From Ottowia testudinis (lineage in GTDB: Bacteria; Pseudomonadota; Gammaproteobacteria; Burkholderiales; Burkholderiaceae_C): a stretch of 64,000 bases of DNA. Of the stretch, positions 7,140 through 16,371 are shown one piece after another. A program made the position numbers and the translations under genes. Every line of letters begins with the position of its first letter. The stretch's first letter is position 1. The DNA is taken from NCBI RefSeq assembly GCF_017498525.1, contig NZ_CP071796.1, positions 1,674,001 through 1,738,000 on the forward strand. Direction: 5' to 3'. The notes beneath the pieces are model-generated. The model saw only the letters and a list, made by a program, of their open reading frames with translations, ran no database searches and had not been told where the DNA came from.

Positions 7140-8842
7140 CTACGCAGCCCTCCCTCGCCGGTGGCGTGGGGCGACGGTACGGGCCTGACGGACACCACGG
7201 TGCCGATGTATTCCTTGGGGTCGTGCAGGCCGCGCGCGGTGGCGTTGGCGTAGCGCAGCACGGCGTCGGCCTGCCACACCAGCGCGGCCACCAGCCCCAG
7301 CAGCAGGGCGATGGGCAGCGTTTCGATGAAGCGCAGGCGCGGCGTCGGGCGGTCGTGCGTGGCCCAGAAGTAGCGCGCCCCGGCACGCGACATGGCGATG
7401 GTGGTCAGCAGCCCGCCCACCACCAGCAAGGCCAGCAGCACCCAGGCCGCCGCAGACACCGGCGCCTGCTCGCCAAAACCGGCCGGGTTGAGCAGCGCCG
7501 ACAGCATCACCACCTTGCCGACAAAACCGGCCATGGGCGGCAGCCCGGCGATGGTCAGCGCGCAGGCGATGAAGGCCAGGCCCAGAAACGCCATGGCGGC
7601 GGGTATGGCGCGGCCGAACAGCGCCTGCTCGTCGTCGTCCAGGTTGACGTCGCGCGAGGGCGCCAGATCGACCGGGTAGGCAAAGGCGTCATCGGGCTCG
7701 ACTTCGCTCACGTACAGCGGGTGTTCCTCCACCTCGCGCGTGCGGTCGATCAGCTCGACCAGCAAGAAGAAGGCGCTTACCGCCAGCGTGGAGCCCAGCG
7801 TGTAGTACAGCGCGCCGCCGGTCACCGCAGGCTGGCCGAAGCCCAGCGCCGCCAGCAGCGTGCCCGACGACACGATGGCACAGAACGCCGCCGTGCGCCC
7901 CAGGTGCTGCGTGGCGATGACGCCGATGATGCCGAAGGCCAGCGTGACCAGCCCCAGCCCCACCAGCACCGGCCCGCCGAACAGCGCCGACACGCCCGCA
8001 TCGGCGGGAAACAGCAGCGTCCACACCCGCAGGATGGCGTACACGCCCAGCTTGGTCATGATGGCGAACAGCGCCGACACCGGCGCCGAGGCGCTCGAAT
8101 ACGCCATCGGCAGCCAGAAGTTCAGCGGCCACGCAGCCGCCTTGACCAGGAAGGCAATCGCCAGGATGGCCGCGCCCGCGTGCAGCAGGCCGCGGTCGTC
8201 CTCGGGGATGGCGGGCACCATGATGGCCATGTCGGCCATGTTCAGCGTGCCGGTCACGCCGTACAGCATGGCCACGCCGATCAGGAACATGCTCGACGCC
8301 ATCAGGTTCATGGCGATGTAGTGCAGCCCCGAGCGCACGCGCGCCCAGCCCGAGCCGTGCAGCAGCAGGCCGTACGAGGCCGTCAGCATGATCTCGAAGA
8401 ACACGAACAGGTTGAAAAGGTCGGCCGTCAGAAAGGCGCCGTACAGCCCCATCAACTGCAACTGGAACAGCGGGTGAAAGTGCACCCCCGCCTTGTGCCA
8501 GCGCGCCGACGCATACAGCACGCCGGCCAGCCCCAGCACGCTGGAGAGCAGCAGCATCATGGCCGACAGCCGGTCTACCACCAGCACGATGCCGTAGGGC
8601 ACCGGCCAGTTGCCGGGCAGGTACACGCCCACCGCTTGCGGCCCGCCCAGCTGCTGCACCCAGTACACCAGCGCGATGGCGATGGCCACGCCCGCCACGC
8701 ACGACAGCACGTTGAGCGCCGCCTTCAGCGGCCGGCGCGTATCGCCCAGCAGCAGCATGACGGCGGCGGTGACCAGGGGCAGCAGCACGGGCGCCACGAT
8801 CAGGTGGGGCATCGATGCCTTCAGCATGGCGGCGAGCGTCAT
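7136..8842 (-). CDS. mrpD: Na+/H+ antiporter subunit D
   Basis: A 568-residue proton-pumping-type membrane subunit related to NuoM/NuoN. It starts at MTLAAMLKASMPHLIVAPVL. The conserved antiporter lysine and glutamate region is present (FNLFVFFEIMLTASYGLLLH; later FLVKAAAWPLNFWLPMAYS and APVSALFAIMTKLGVYAI). About 14 membrane helices are expected. A loop of about 40 acidic residues near residue 390 (DRTREVEEHPLYVSEVEPDD) is common in proteobacterial PhaD. The start at 8842 overlaps the mrpC stop by four bases; the longer upstream frame is not real. Confidence 0.94.
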   Translation of the reverse strand: MTLAAMLKASMPHLIVAPVLLPLVTAAVMLLLGDTRRPLKAALNVLSCVAGVAIAIALVYWVQQLGGPQAVGVYLPGNWPVPYGIVLVVDRLSAMMLLLSSVLGLAGVLYASARWHKAGVHFHPLFQLQLMGLYGAFLTADLFNLFVFFEIMLTASYGLLLHGSGWARVRSGLHYIAMNLMASSMFLIGVAMLYGVTGTLNMADMAIMVPAIPEDDRGLLHAGAAILAIAFLVKAAAWPLNFWLPMAYSSASAPVSALFAIMTKLGVYAILRVWTLLFPADAGVSALFGGPVLVGLGLVTLAFGIIGVIATQHLGRTAAFCAIVSSGTLLAALGFGQPAVTGGALYYTLGSTLAVSAFFLLVELIDRTREVEEHPLYVSEVEPDDAFAYPVDLAPSRDVNLDDDEQALFGRAIPAAMAFLGLAFIACALTIAGLPPMAGFVGKVVMLSALLNPAGFGEQAPVSAAAWVLLALLVVGGLLTTIAMSRAGARYFWATHDRPTPRLRFIETLPIALLLGLVAALVWQADAVLRYANATARGLHDPKEYIGTVVSVRPVPSPHATGEGGLRR

Positions 8843-9255
8843 GAGCTGCGGCCCTCGTCGCTTGAGCCCGACGGCGACGCCGCGGCGCTGCCGATCGACA
8901 CGTGCCCAGTGCCGTCGCGCGGCTCCTCGCCGTCCACGTGGTCGGTGTCCGACAGCCCGCGCGATGCCAGCAGCACCACCAGAAACAGCGCCGAGGTGGC
9001 AAAGCCGATCACGATGGCCGTCAGCACCAGCGCTTGCGGCAGCGGGTCGGTGTAGTGCTCCAGGTTGGGCAGCAGGCCCGGCTGCACGATGGGCTCGCGG
9101 TCGTGGAACAGGCTGCCCATGGCGAAGATGAACAAGTTGACCGCGTACGACAGCAGCGACAGCCCCATCAGCACCTGAAACGTGCGCGGCCGCAGCACCA
9201 GCCACACGCCCGAGCCGCCCAGCACGCCGATGGCGATGGCGAGGATCAACTCCAT
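8839..9255 (-). CDS. mrpC: Na+/H+ antiporter subunit C
   Basis: A 138-residue NuoK-like subunit with three helices: MELILAIAIGVLGGSGVWLV, FQVLMGLSLLSYAVNLFIFA and DPLPQALVLTAIVIGFATSA, the last carrying the DPLPQALVLTAIVI signature of MrpC/PhaC. A charged cytoplasmic tail of about 30 residues follows. The ATG shares one base with the mrpA stop (TGATG), so coupling to mrpA translation is expected. Confidence 0.95.
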   Translation of the reverse strand: MELILAIAIGVLGGSGVWLVLRPRTFQVLMGLSLLSYAVNLFIFAMGSLFHDREPIVQPGLLPNLEHYTDPLPQALVLTAIVIGFATSALFLVVLLASRGLSDTDHVDGEEPRDGTGHVSIGSAAASPSGSSDEGRSS

Positions 9256-12176
9256 CAGTCGATCTCCCGTGGCCCCGTGCTGGCCGTGACGGTTTTCTCG
9301 GGTGCGCGCCGGTGGCCGCGCACCGACTGGTGCGCCAGCGCGGTGAGGATCAGCAGCGTGGCGCCGACCACCACCGCGAACACGCCCAGGTCGAAGAACA
9401 TGGCGCTGGCCAGGTGAATCTCGCCGATCACCGGCAGCGTCAGGTGCGCGGTGTGTGAGGTCAGGAAGGGGTAGCCGAACCCCAGCGATCCCAGCCCCGT
9501 GGCCACCGCGATCAGCAGCCCCCAGGCGATCCAGCGGATCACCTTGAGCTGCAGGTGCGCCTCGACCCAGCGCGTGCCCGCCACGATGTACTGCGTGAGA
9601 AAGGCGATGGCCACCACCAGCCCGGCCACGAAGCCGCCGCCCGGCAGGTTGTGGCCACGCATGAAGAAATACATGGCGATCACCGCCGCGACCGGCAGCA
9701 GCAGCCGCACCAGCACCGCCGGCACCATGGCGTAGCCCAGCGCCGTGTCCTGCGCGGTGCGCGGGTTGATCAGGTCGCTCACCAGATCGGGCGGCACGGC
9801 GCGCTGCTGGGGCGGCAGCACCGCCGTTTCGCGCGGCGGGCGAAAGCGCCGCAGCAGCGCATACACCGTCAGGCCCACGATGCCCAGCACCGTGATCTCG
9901 CCCAGGGTGTCGAAGGCGCGAAAGTCCACCAGCATGACGTTGACCACGTTGGTGCCGCCGCCTTCGGGCAGCGCGCGGTCGATGAAGAAGGGCGAAATGC
10001 TCTGCGGCGCCGGCCGCGTCATCATGGCGTAGGCCAGCACCGCCATGCCGGTGCCAGCCGCCACCGACACGGTCAAATCGCGCGCCCGGCGCAGCCGCAC
10101 GCGCAGGCCCAGCCGCCCCGGTTCGTGGGGCAGGCGCTTGGGCAGCCAGCGCAGGCCCAGCAGAAACAGCACCGTGGTCACCACCTCCACCGTCAGCTGC
10201 GTCAGCGCCAGGTCGGGCGCCGAGAACCACAAAAAAGTCAGGCTCACCACCAGCCCCACCGCGCCCAGCGCGACCAGCGCCACCAGGCGGTGGAACTTGG
10301 CCTGGTTGGCCGTGGCAATGGCGGCCACGCCGCCAAACACCCACAGCAGGGCGAACTCCAGGCTGCCGGGCGTGCGTGCGCGGGGGCCCCAGCCCACGCC
10401 GCCGGGCCACAGCGCCGCTGTGGCCACGGCGATGGCCACCGCCACCATCAGCAGCATCTGCGGCTGCAGGCGATGCGTGGACAGCGCCGCCAGCGCCCAG
10501 CGGCTGGCGCGGTCCAGCCCGTACAAGGCGCTCTGGAACAGGCGCTGCCCGTCCAGCCGGTGCAGCAGCGGCACGCGGCGGATGCGCCCGCTTTCCAGCC
10601 CGCCGCGCAGCAGCATGAACAGCGCGATGCCGCCCGTCAGCGCGATCAGGCTCATCACCAGCGGCTTGTTGAAGCCGTGCCAGATCGCCAGGCTGAAGCG
10701 CGGCATCGGCCCGCCCACCACCGGCCGCGCCGCCACATCCAGCGCCGGGCCGATGGACCATTGCGGAAACATGCCCACCACGATGCACAGCAGCACCAGC
10801 ACCTCGATCGGCACGCGCATCCAGCGCACCGGCTCGTGCGGCGCCAGCGGCAAATCGCGCGCCGGCGGCCCCAGAAACACGTCGATCGAAAAGCGCAGCG
10901 AATACACCACGGCGAAGATGCCCGCCACCGTGGCGGCAATCGGCAGGCCAACGTCCAGCCAGGGCCTGGCGCTCAGGTCGATGGTCTCGGCGAAGAACAT
11001 CTCCTTCGACAAAAAACCGTTCATCAGCGGCACGCCCGCCATCGCCGCGCTGGCGACGAAGGCCAGCGTGCCGGTGATCGGCATGGCCTTCCACAGCCCC
11101 GACAGGCGGCGGATGTCGCGCGTGCCGGTTTCGTGGTCGATGATGCCGGCGGCCATGAACAGCGACGCCTTGAAAGTGGCGTGGTTCATGATGTGGAACA
11201 CCGCCGCCACCGCCGCCAAATCGCGGTTCAGCCCCAGCAGCAGCGTGATCAGGCCCAGGTGGCTGATGGTGGAATAGGCCAGCAGCCCTTTCAGATCGGT
11301 CTGGAACATGGCCACGTAAGCGCCCAGCACTAGCGTGATGACGCCGGCACCGCCGACCAGCCAGAACCATTGTTCGGTGCCCGACAGCGCCGGCCACAGC
11401 CGCGCCAGCAGAAACACGCCCGCCTTCACCATGGTGGCCGAATGCAAATAGGCCGACACGGGCGTCGGCGCCGCCATGGCGCGCGGCAACCAGAACTGGA
11501 ACGGGAACTGCGCGCTTTTCGTCAGCGCCCCCAGCAGCACCAACAGCAGCATGGGCGTGTACAGCGGGTGGGCGCGGATGCGCTCGCCCGCGCCCAGAAT
11601 CACGTCAAGCTGGTAGCTGCCGGCGATGTGGCCCAGCATCAGCATGCCGGCCAGCATGGCCAGGCCGCCGGCGCCGGTTACCGTCAGCGCCATGCGGGCG
11701 CCGCGCCGCGCGTCGCGGCGGTGGTGCCAGTAGCCGATCAGCAGAAAGCTGAACAGGCTGGTCAATTCCCAAAAGAACGCCAGCTGCACCACGTTGCCCG
11801 ACAGCACCACGCCCAGCATGGCGCCCATGAAGGCCAGGAAGAACGAAAAAAAGCGCGGCACCGGGTCGTTCTTGCTCATGTAGTAGCGCGCGTACAGCGC
11901 CACCAGCGTGCCGATGCCGGTTACCAGCATGGCGAACATCCAGGCAAAGCCGTCCATGCGCACGGCGAAGTTGATGCCGGCCGACGGAATCCAGCGGTAT
12001 TCCTCGCGCAGCACCGTGCCCGCCTGCAGGGTGGGAAACAGCAGCGCCACCCACACCAGCGCCGCTGCTGCTACCAGCGCCGCCCAGGCCGCCGCCGCCG
12101 TGCGCGCGTGCGTCGGCATCAGGGCGGCGACCAGGCTGCCGGCAAACGGCAGCAGCATCAGGTAGACAAGGTCCAT
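9255..12176 (-). CDS. mrpA: Na+/H+ antiporter subunit A fused to subunit B
   Basis: A 973-residue protein joining NuoL-like MrpA to MrpB, as in the PhaAB type of proteobacteria. The N-terminal two thirds carry the pump-like core (FFWELTSLFSFLLIGYWHHR; TKSAQFPFQFWLPRAMAAP; HSATMVKAGVFLLAR). After an MbhD/MbhE-like segment, the last 150 residues form the MrpB domain with FFMRGHNLPGGGFVAGLV. The ATG at 12176 gives the family N-terminus MDLVYLMLLPFAGSLVAAL. It is the first gene of the six-gene minus-strand operon mrpA-C-D-E-F-G, which supports sodium or potassium tolerance and pH homeostasis. A divergent two-component system lies upstream. Confidence 0.95.
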   Translation of the reverse strand: MDLVYLMLLPFAGSLVAALMPTHARTAAAAWAALVAAAALVWVALLFPTLQAGTVLREEYRWIPSAGINFAVRMDGFAWMFAMLVTGIGTLVALYARYYMSKNDPVPRFFSFFLAFMGAMLGVVLSGNVVQLAFFWELTSLFSFLLIGYWHHRRDARRGARMALTVTGAGGLAMLAGMLMLGHIAGSYQLDVILGAGERIRAHPLYTPMLLLVLLGALTKSAQFPFQFWLPRAMAAPTPVSAYLHSATMVKAGVFLLARLWPALSGTEQWFWLVGGAGVITLVLGAYVAMFQTDLKGLLAYSTISHLGLITLLLGLNRDLAAVAAVFHIMNHATFKASLFMAAGIIDHETGTRDIRRLSGLWKAMPITGTLAFVASAAMAGVPLMNGFLSKEMFFAETIDLSARPWLDVGLPIAATVAGIFAVVYSLRFSIDVFLGPPARDLPLAPHEPVRWMRVPIEVLVLLCIVVGMFPQWSIGPALDVAARPVVGGPMPRFSLAIWHGFNKPLVMSLIALTGGIALFMLLRGGLESGRIRRVPLLHRLDGQRLFQSALYGLDRASRWALAALSTHRLQPQMLLMVAVAIAVATAALWPGGVGWGPRARTPGSLEFALLWVFGGVAAIATANQAKFHRLVALVALGAVGLVVSLTFLWFSAPDLALTQLTVEVVTTVLFLLGLRWLPKRLPHEPGRLGLRVRLRRARDLTVSVAAGTGMAVLAYAMMTRPAPQSISPFFIDRALPEGGGTNVVNVMLVDFRAFDTLGEITVLGIVGLTVYALLRRFRPPRETAVLPPQQRAVPPDLVSDLINPRTAQDTALGYAMVPAVLVRLLLPVAAVIAMYFFMRGHNLPGGGFVAGLVVAIAFLTQYIVAGTRWVEAHLQLKVIRWIAWGLLIAVATGLGSLGFGYPFLTSHTAHLTLPVIGEIHLASAMFFDLGVFAVVVGATLLILTALAHQSVRGHRRAPEKTVTASTGPREID

Positions 12177-12437
12177 CAAGAAAAGAAGAAGGCTCTGGCG
12201 GTCGGCACCCGTGCGGTGGCGGGCGGGTGTCCGTCGAAGCGAAGCAGAAAACGGGGGTGGAAAGGCGACGCGGGCAGCCACAGGGGCGCCGCTGACCGCC
12301 CAAATATACCAATCCCATCAAAAGCGTGCCTTGTCCGCGCCGATCAAGCGCGAGCAGCTATAAAGACGGTAGCAAAAAATGCTGCCCTGGTGGTGGCGCA
12401 GCGCTACCCGGCTGGGCTGGGCGGCACAATCCGGCGC
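12177..12437. repeat. Divergent intergenic region with a family B repeat
   Basis: The gap between mrpA (minus) and the response regulator (plus) contains a reverse family B copy at about 12339-12385: GATCAAGCGCGAGCAGCTAT followed by AAAGACGGTAGCAAAAAA. Promoters for both directions must lie here, but no clear -35/-10 pair was recognised. Confidence 0.7.
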
Positions 12438-13106
12438 ATGCGCATCCTGCTGGTGGAAGATGACACCATGATCGGCGAGGTGGTGCTCGACGCCCTGCGC
12501 GCCGAGCACTACGCCGCCGACTGGGTGAAGGACGGCGCCATGGCCCAAACCGCGCTGGCCACCACGCCCTATGACCTGCTGCTGCTCGATCTGGGCCTGC
12601 CGCGCGCCGACGGCTTGGCGGTGCTGCGCTGGCTGCGAGCGCAAAAGCAGCGCCTGCCGGTGCTGATCGCCACCGCGCGCGACGCCGTGGCCGACCGCGT
12701 GGCGGGGCTGGACGCCGGCGCCGACGACTACATCGTCAAACCCTACGACCTGGATGAGCTGCTGGCCCGCATCCGCGCCCTGCTGCGCCGCGCCGACGGC
12801 CGGGCCGAGCCGGCGTATGAGTGGGGCGAGGTGCGCATCGTGCCCGCCACGCGCGAGGTCACGCGCGGCGGCGAGCCGGTGCCGCTGTCGGCGCGCGAAT
12901 GGGCGGTGCTGGAGCCGCTGCTGGCGCGCCCCGGCCGCGTGCTGTCGCGCCAGCAGCTGGAAGAAAAACTGTATTCGTGGCGCGACGACGTCAGCAGCAA
13001 CGCGGTGGAGGTCTATATCCACGGCGTGCGCAAGAAGCTGGGCGCGGGGCTGATCGAGAACCAGCGCGGTTTGGGCTACCGGGTGCCAAATGACACTCCC
13101 CCCTGA
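12438..13106 (+). CDS. OmpR-family response regulator
   Basis: A 222-residue two-component response regulator. The receiver domain (residues 1-115) has the acidic pair EDD, the phosphoacceptor Asp in DLLLLDLGLP (about residue 51), the Thr/Ser switch position LIATAR and the conserved Lys in VKPYDLDELL. A winged-helix Trans_reg_C domain (about 125-218) contains LSAREWAVLEPLLARPGRVL and VEVYIHGVRKKLG. The overall pattern is closest to the QseB/PmrA/TctD subgroup. Its stop codon overlaps the start of the downstream kinase by 17 bases, so the two proteins form one system. The signal is unknown. Confidence 0.94.
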   Translation: MRILLVEDDTMIGEVVLDALRAEHYAADWVKDGAMAQTALATTPYDLLLLDLGLPRADGLAVLRWLRAQKQRLPVLIATARDAVADRVAGLDAGADDYIVKPYDLDELLARIRALLRRADGRAEPAYEWGEVRIVPATREVTRGGEPVPLSAREWAVLEPLLARPGRVLSRQQLEEKLYSWRDDVSSNAVEVYIHGVRKKLGAGLIENQRGLGYRVPNDTPP

Positions 13107-14637
13107 GTCGCCTGCGGCGTCTTCCCCCCAGGGGGACAACGCTGGCGCTCGGGGAGACCCCGAGCGCGGCGTTCCAGCGCGGCCTGCTCCGCGGCCATCG
13201 GACGAGGCGCGCATCGGGCGTGCGCTTGCTCTTGAAAAAATAGCTGCTCGCGCTGATTCAGCAAGCGCTGGAGGCCAAAAACATGCTGAATCCGCGTCAT
13301 CGCTGCGCGCCCGCCTGACCGGCGCGCTGCTGCTGGCGGTGCTGGCGTTCGCGGCGCTGCAAGCCGCCGTCACCTACCGCACCGCGCGAGCCGAGACCGA
13401 GGCGCTGTTCGACGCCCAGATGCAGCGCATCGCGCTGTCGCTGTCGGGCAGCCTGGGCGCCGGCGCGCTGGACGACGCGGCACCGGCCGCCGACACGCCG
13501 GCCGCGCGCGAGATGATCATCCAGATCTGGCGCGCCGACGGCCTGATGCTGTACCGCAGCCCGCTCGGCCAGCTGCTGCCGCCGCAGGCGGTGATCGGCT
13601 TTTCCGACGCCGTGGCGGGCGGCGAGCGCTACCGCATCTACGCCCTGCGCACCGCCACCCAGGTGGTGCAGGTGGCGCAGCTGGCCGAGGCGCGGCGCCG
13701 CATGGCGGGTGCGCTGGCGCTGCAGGCCGTGCTGCCCATCGCGCTGCTGGCGCCCGTGCTGATGCTGATCGTCGGCTGGGTGGTGGGCCGCGCGCTCGGC
13801 CCCATCGAGCGCGTGCGCCGCCAGGTGGCCGCGCGCCAGCCCGACGATCTGGCGCCGCTGCCCGTGGCCGGCCTGCCGGCGGAAGTGCGGCCGCTGGTGG
13901 ACGAGATGAACGGCCTGCTGACGCGCCTGTCGGCCGCGTGGGACGCGCTGACGCACTTCACCGCCGATGCCGCGCACGAGCTGCGCTCGCCCCTGGCCGC
14001 GCTGCGCCTGCAGGTGCAGGGCCTGCAGCGCGCTGCCACGCCCGAGGCGCGCCAGGTGGCCGAAGGCCGCCTGCTGGCGGGCATCGACCGCGCCACGCGG
14101 CTGGTCGAGCAATTGCTGGCGCTGGCGCGGCAAGAGGGCGCCGCGCGCGATGCGCCGCCGGTGGCTGTGGATCTGTCCGCTTTGGCGCGGCAGGCGGCGG
14201 CCGATGCGCAGGCCGACGCGGCGCGCCGCGACGTTCATCTGACGCTGGACGCGCCGGCCGCCGCGCCCGTGCCCGGCCAGCCCGACGCGCTGGCCGTGCT
14301 GCTGCGCAACCTGCTCGACAACGCCCTGCGCCACACGCCCGCCGGCGGCCAGGTGCGCGTGAGCGTGCACGTGCGGGCGGCCGGGCAGGGCGCCGAAGGC
14401 CCCGAACTGGCCGTGGAAGACAGCGGCCCCGGCATCGCGCCCGCCGATCGAGAGCGCGTACTCGACCGCTTCTATCGCGCCCCCGGCGCGCCCGGCCATG
14501 GCAGCGGCTTAGGGCTAGCCATCGTGCGGGCGGTGGCCGAGCGGCACGGGGCGGCCGTTGAAATCGGCGCCTCGGGCGCGCTGGGCGGCGCGCGGGTGGC
14601 GGTGCGCTTCGGTCGTGGCGGCTTAAGTTTCACCTAA
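13090..14637 (+). CDS. Sensor histidine kinase with a repeat-derived N-terminus
   Basis: A 515-residue QseC/TctE-like kinase. From about residue 71 it is orthodox: first helix (RLTGALLLAVLAFAALQ), periplasmic sensor (about 98-205), second helix (about 210-232), HAMP, phosphoacceptor His296 in HFTADAAHELRSPLAALRL, N-box NLLDNALRHTPAGG, and G-boxes DSGPGIAP and GSGLGLAIV. The first 70 residues are Pro/Ala/Gly/Arg-rich and are encoded by a family A repeat (13103-13201) and a family B repeat (13227-13286). No ATG, GTG or TTG in this frame lies between the repeats and the first helix, so the ATG at 13090, overlapping the regulator stop, seems to be the only start. It probably still functions, but start-site evidence is needed. 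Confidence 0.88.
   Translation: MTLPPESPAASSPQGDNAGARGDPERGVPARPAPRPSDEARIGRALALEKIAARADSASAGGQKHAESASSLRARLTGALLLAVLAFAALQAAVTYRTARAETEALFDAQMQRIALSLSGSLGAGALDDAAPAADTPAAREMIIQIWRADGLMLYRSPLGQLLPPQAVIGFSDAVAGGERYRIYALRTATQVVQVAQLAEARRRMAGALALQAVLPIALLAPVLMLIVGWVVGRALGPIERVRRQVAARQPDDLAPLPVAGLPAEVRPLVDEMNGLLTRLSAAWDALTHFTADAAHELRSPLAALRLQVQGLQRAATPEARQVAEGRLLAGIDRATRLVEQLLALARQEGAARDAPPVAVDLSALARQAAADAQADAARRDVHLTLDAPAAAPVPGQPDALAVLLRNLLDNALRHTPAGGQVRVSVHVRAAGQGAEGPELAVEDSGPGIAPADRERVLDRFYRAPGAPGHGSGLGLAIVRAVAERHGAAVEIGASGALGGARVAVRFGRGGLSFT
13103..13201 (-). repeat. Family A repeat inside the kinase coding region
   Basis: On the complementary strand it reads GGCCGCGGAGCAGGCC, GGAACGCCGCG, CCAGCGTTGTCCCCCTGG and GCAGGCGACTCAG, matching the copies at 3056 and 47886 block by block. 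On the plus strand it is translated as residues 5-38 of the sensor kinase. Confidence 0.75.
13227..13286 (+). repeat. Family B repeat inside the kinase coding region
   Basis: AATAGCTGCTCGCGCTGATT, then CAGCAAGCGCTGGAGGCCAA, the same blocks as the intergenic copy at 25190-25241. It encodes about residues 47-66 of the kinase and sits immediately before the first membrane helix. Confidence 0.75.
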
Positions 14638-14706
14638 CTGTTCGCCCCGACATTGCTGCTCATGCCGCCACCCTGGCGGATTGACTCGACACAAAGGATG
14701 TCAACC

Positions 14707-16236
14707 ATGAACAACTCCATGCAATGGACTTCGAAGAAGCTGGTGGCGGCGCTGATCGCCGCTGGCGTGCTGGGCGGCGTGGGCGCCACGGCCGTGCGGC
14801 AGCTGCCGCTGGCCGCCCCGGCACAAGCGCAGGTGGTGGCGCCCGCACCCGCGGCGGCTGGTGTGGGCGCGACCATCACCGCGCCCGATTTCAGCGCCAT
14901 CACCGCGAAATATGGCCCTGCGGTGGTCAACATCAGCGTAAGCGGCACGCGCAAGGTGGCGCTGCAGGGCGGCGACGACGATGACAGCGCCCCCGCCGCA
15001 TCGCCACGCGGCGCGCCCGATGCGCAGATGCAGGACTTCATGCGCCGCTTCGGCCTGCCGCCCGGCATGTTCGGGCCCATGCCCGGCCAGCGCGGCGGCG
15101 GCGCGCCCGAGGTCACGCGCGGCCAGGGCTCGGGCTTCATCATCAGCCCCGACGGGCTGATTCTGACCAACGCCCACGTGGTGCGCGGCGCGGACGAAGT
15201 CACCGTCAAGCTGACCGACCGGCGCGAATTTCGCGCCAAGGTGCTGGGTCAGGACGCCAAGACCGACGTCGCCGTGCTGAAGATCGACGCCAGCGGCCTG
15301 CCCACCGCGCCGCTGGGCAGCAGCCAGGCGCTCAAGCCCGGCGAATGGGTGCTGGCCATCGGCTCGCCGTTCGGCTTTGAAAACACTGTGACGGCTGGCG
15401 TGGTCAGCGCCAAGGGCCGCTCGCTGCCCGACGACAGCGCCGTGCCCTTCATCCAGACCGACGTGGCGGTGAACCCCGGCAACTCGGGCGGCCCGCTGTT
15501 CAACGTGCGCGGCGAGGTGGTGGGCATCAACTCGCAGATCTACAGCCGATCGGGCGGGTATCAGGGCGTGTCGTTCGCCATTCCGATCGAGCTGGCCACG
15601 CACATCCAGCGGCAGATCGTGGCGCACGGCAAGGTCGAACACGCGCGCCTGGGCGTGACGGTGCAGGAGGTGAACCAGGCCTTTGCCGACTCGTTCAAGC
15701 TGCCCCGGCCCGAAGGTGCGCTGGTGTCGCAGGTCGAGCCGGGCAGCGCGGCCGACAAGGCGGGGCTGAAGTCGGGCGACGTGATCACGCGCGTGGACGG
15801 CCAGCCGGTGGTGGCCTCGGGCGATCTGCCGGCGCGCATCGGCTTGGCCCGGCCGGGCGACCACGTCAAGCTGGACATCTGGCGCCAGGGCAAGCCCGAG
15901 CAGCTGACGGCGCTATTGGGCGGCGCCAAGGGCAAGGCCGCCGCCGTGGCCGACGCCGCCGGCGCGCCGCAAGGCAAGCTGGGCCTGGCGCTGCGACCGC
16001 TGCAGCCGCAGGAAAACCAGCAGGCCCAGCTGGACGGCGGCCTGGTGGTGGAGCAGGCCAGCGGCGCCGCCGCGCGCGCGGGCGTGCAGGCGGGCGACGT
16101 GCTGGTGTCGGTCAACGGCCAGCCGGTGAAGGACATCGAGCAGGTGCGCGGCCTGGTCGCCAAGGCCGGCAAATCGGTGGCACTGCTGATTCAGCGCGGC
16201 GATCAGCAGTTGTTCGTGCCGGTGCGGGTGGGCTGA
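14707..16236 (+). CDS. Periplasmic serine protease, DegP/HtrA (MucD-like)
   Basis: A 509-residue envelope protease and chaperone. An N-terminal hydrophobic export segment (KKLVAALIAAGVLGGVGAT) is followed by the trypsin-like domain: His in LTNAHVVRGADEV, Asp in KTDVAVLKID and Ser in NPGNSGGPLFNVRGEVVGIN complete the triad. Two PDZ domains follow (about residues 300-385 and 415-505), each with a substrate-binding GLx-like loop. The ATG at 14707 has AAAGGA eight bases upstream and is preferred to ATGs at 14653 and 14698. It lies 69 bases after the sensor kinase, which fits an envelope-stress role for that two-component system (inference). Confidence 0.94.
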   Translation: MNNSMQWTSKKLVAALIAAGVLGGVGATAVRQLPLAAPAQAQVVAPAPAAAGVGATITAPDFSAITAKYGPAVVNISVSGTRKVALQGGDDDDSAPAASPRGAPDAQMQDFMRRFGLPPGMFGPMPGQRGGGAPEVTRGQGSGFIISPDGLILTNAHVVRGADEVTVKLTDRREFRAKVLGQDAKTDVAVLKIDASGLPTAPLGSSQALKPGEWVLAIGSPFGFENTVTAGVVSAKGRSLPDDSAVPFIQTDVAVNPGNSGGPLFNVRGEVVGINSQIYSRSGGYQGVSFAIPIELATHIQRQIVAHGKVEHARLGVTVQEVNQAFADSFKLPRPEGALVSQVEPGSAADKAGLKSGDVITRVDGQPVVASGDLPARIGLARPGDHVKLDIWRQGKPEQLTALLGGAKGKAAAVADAAGAPQGKLGLALRPLQPQENQQAQLDGGLVVEQASGAAARAGVQAGDVLVSVNGQPVKDIEQVRGLVAKAGKSVALLIQRGDQQLFVPVRVG

Positions 16237-16272
16237 CGGGCGCTGGGCGCGCGGGCTGCCTGCCGCGAGCGA

Positions 16273-16307
16273 AATGGGGACGGGGCGCCAGCCGCCCCGT
16301 CCCCATT
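16273..16307. terminator. Perfect 15-bp inverted repeat downstream of the protease gene
   Basis: AATGGGGACGGGGCG and its exact complement are separated by five bases (CCAGC). The hairpin would be very stable and lies 36 bases after the protease stop, so it may end transcription or protect the 3' end. There is no T tract, so a classical intrinsic terminator is not proven. Confidence 0.55.
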
Positions 16308-16371
16308 CCGATGTGATGCCTCGCCCCGGCGACACTGCGGTGCCGCGTCAGCGGTTTTTCAAGCTTTTTTG

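Noticed and set aside
7166..11333. Long plus-strand reading frames (629 and 592 codons) rich in Gln, His and Arg
   Set aside because: They are antisense to mrpA-mrpD, have the His/Gln/Arg composition typical of reading GC-rich membrane-protein genes backwards, and show no domain.
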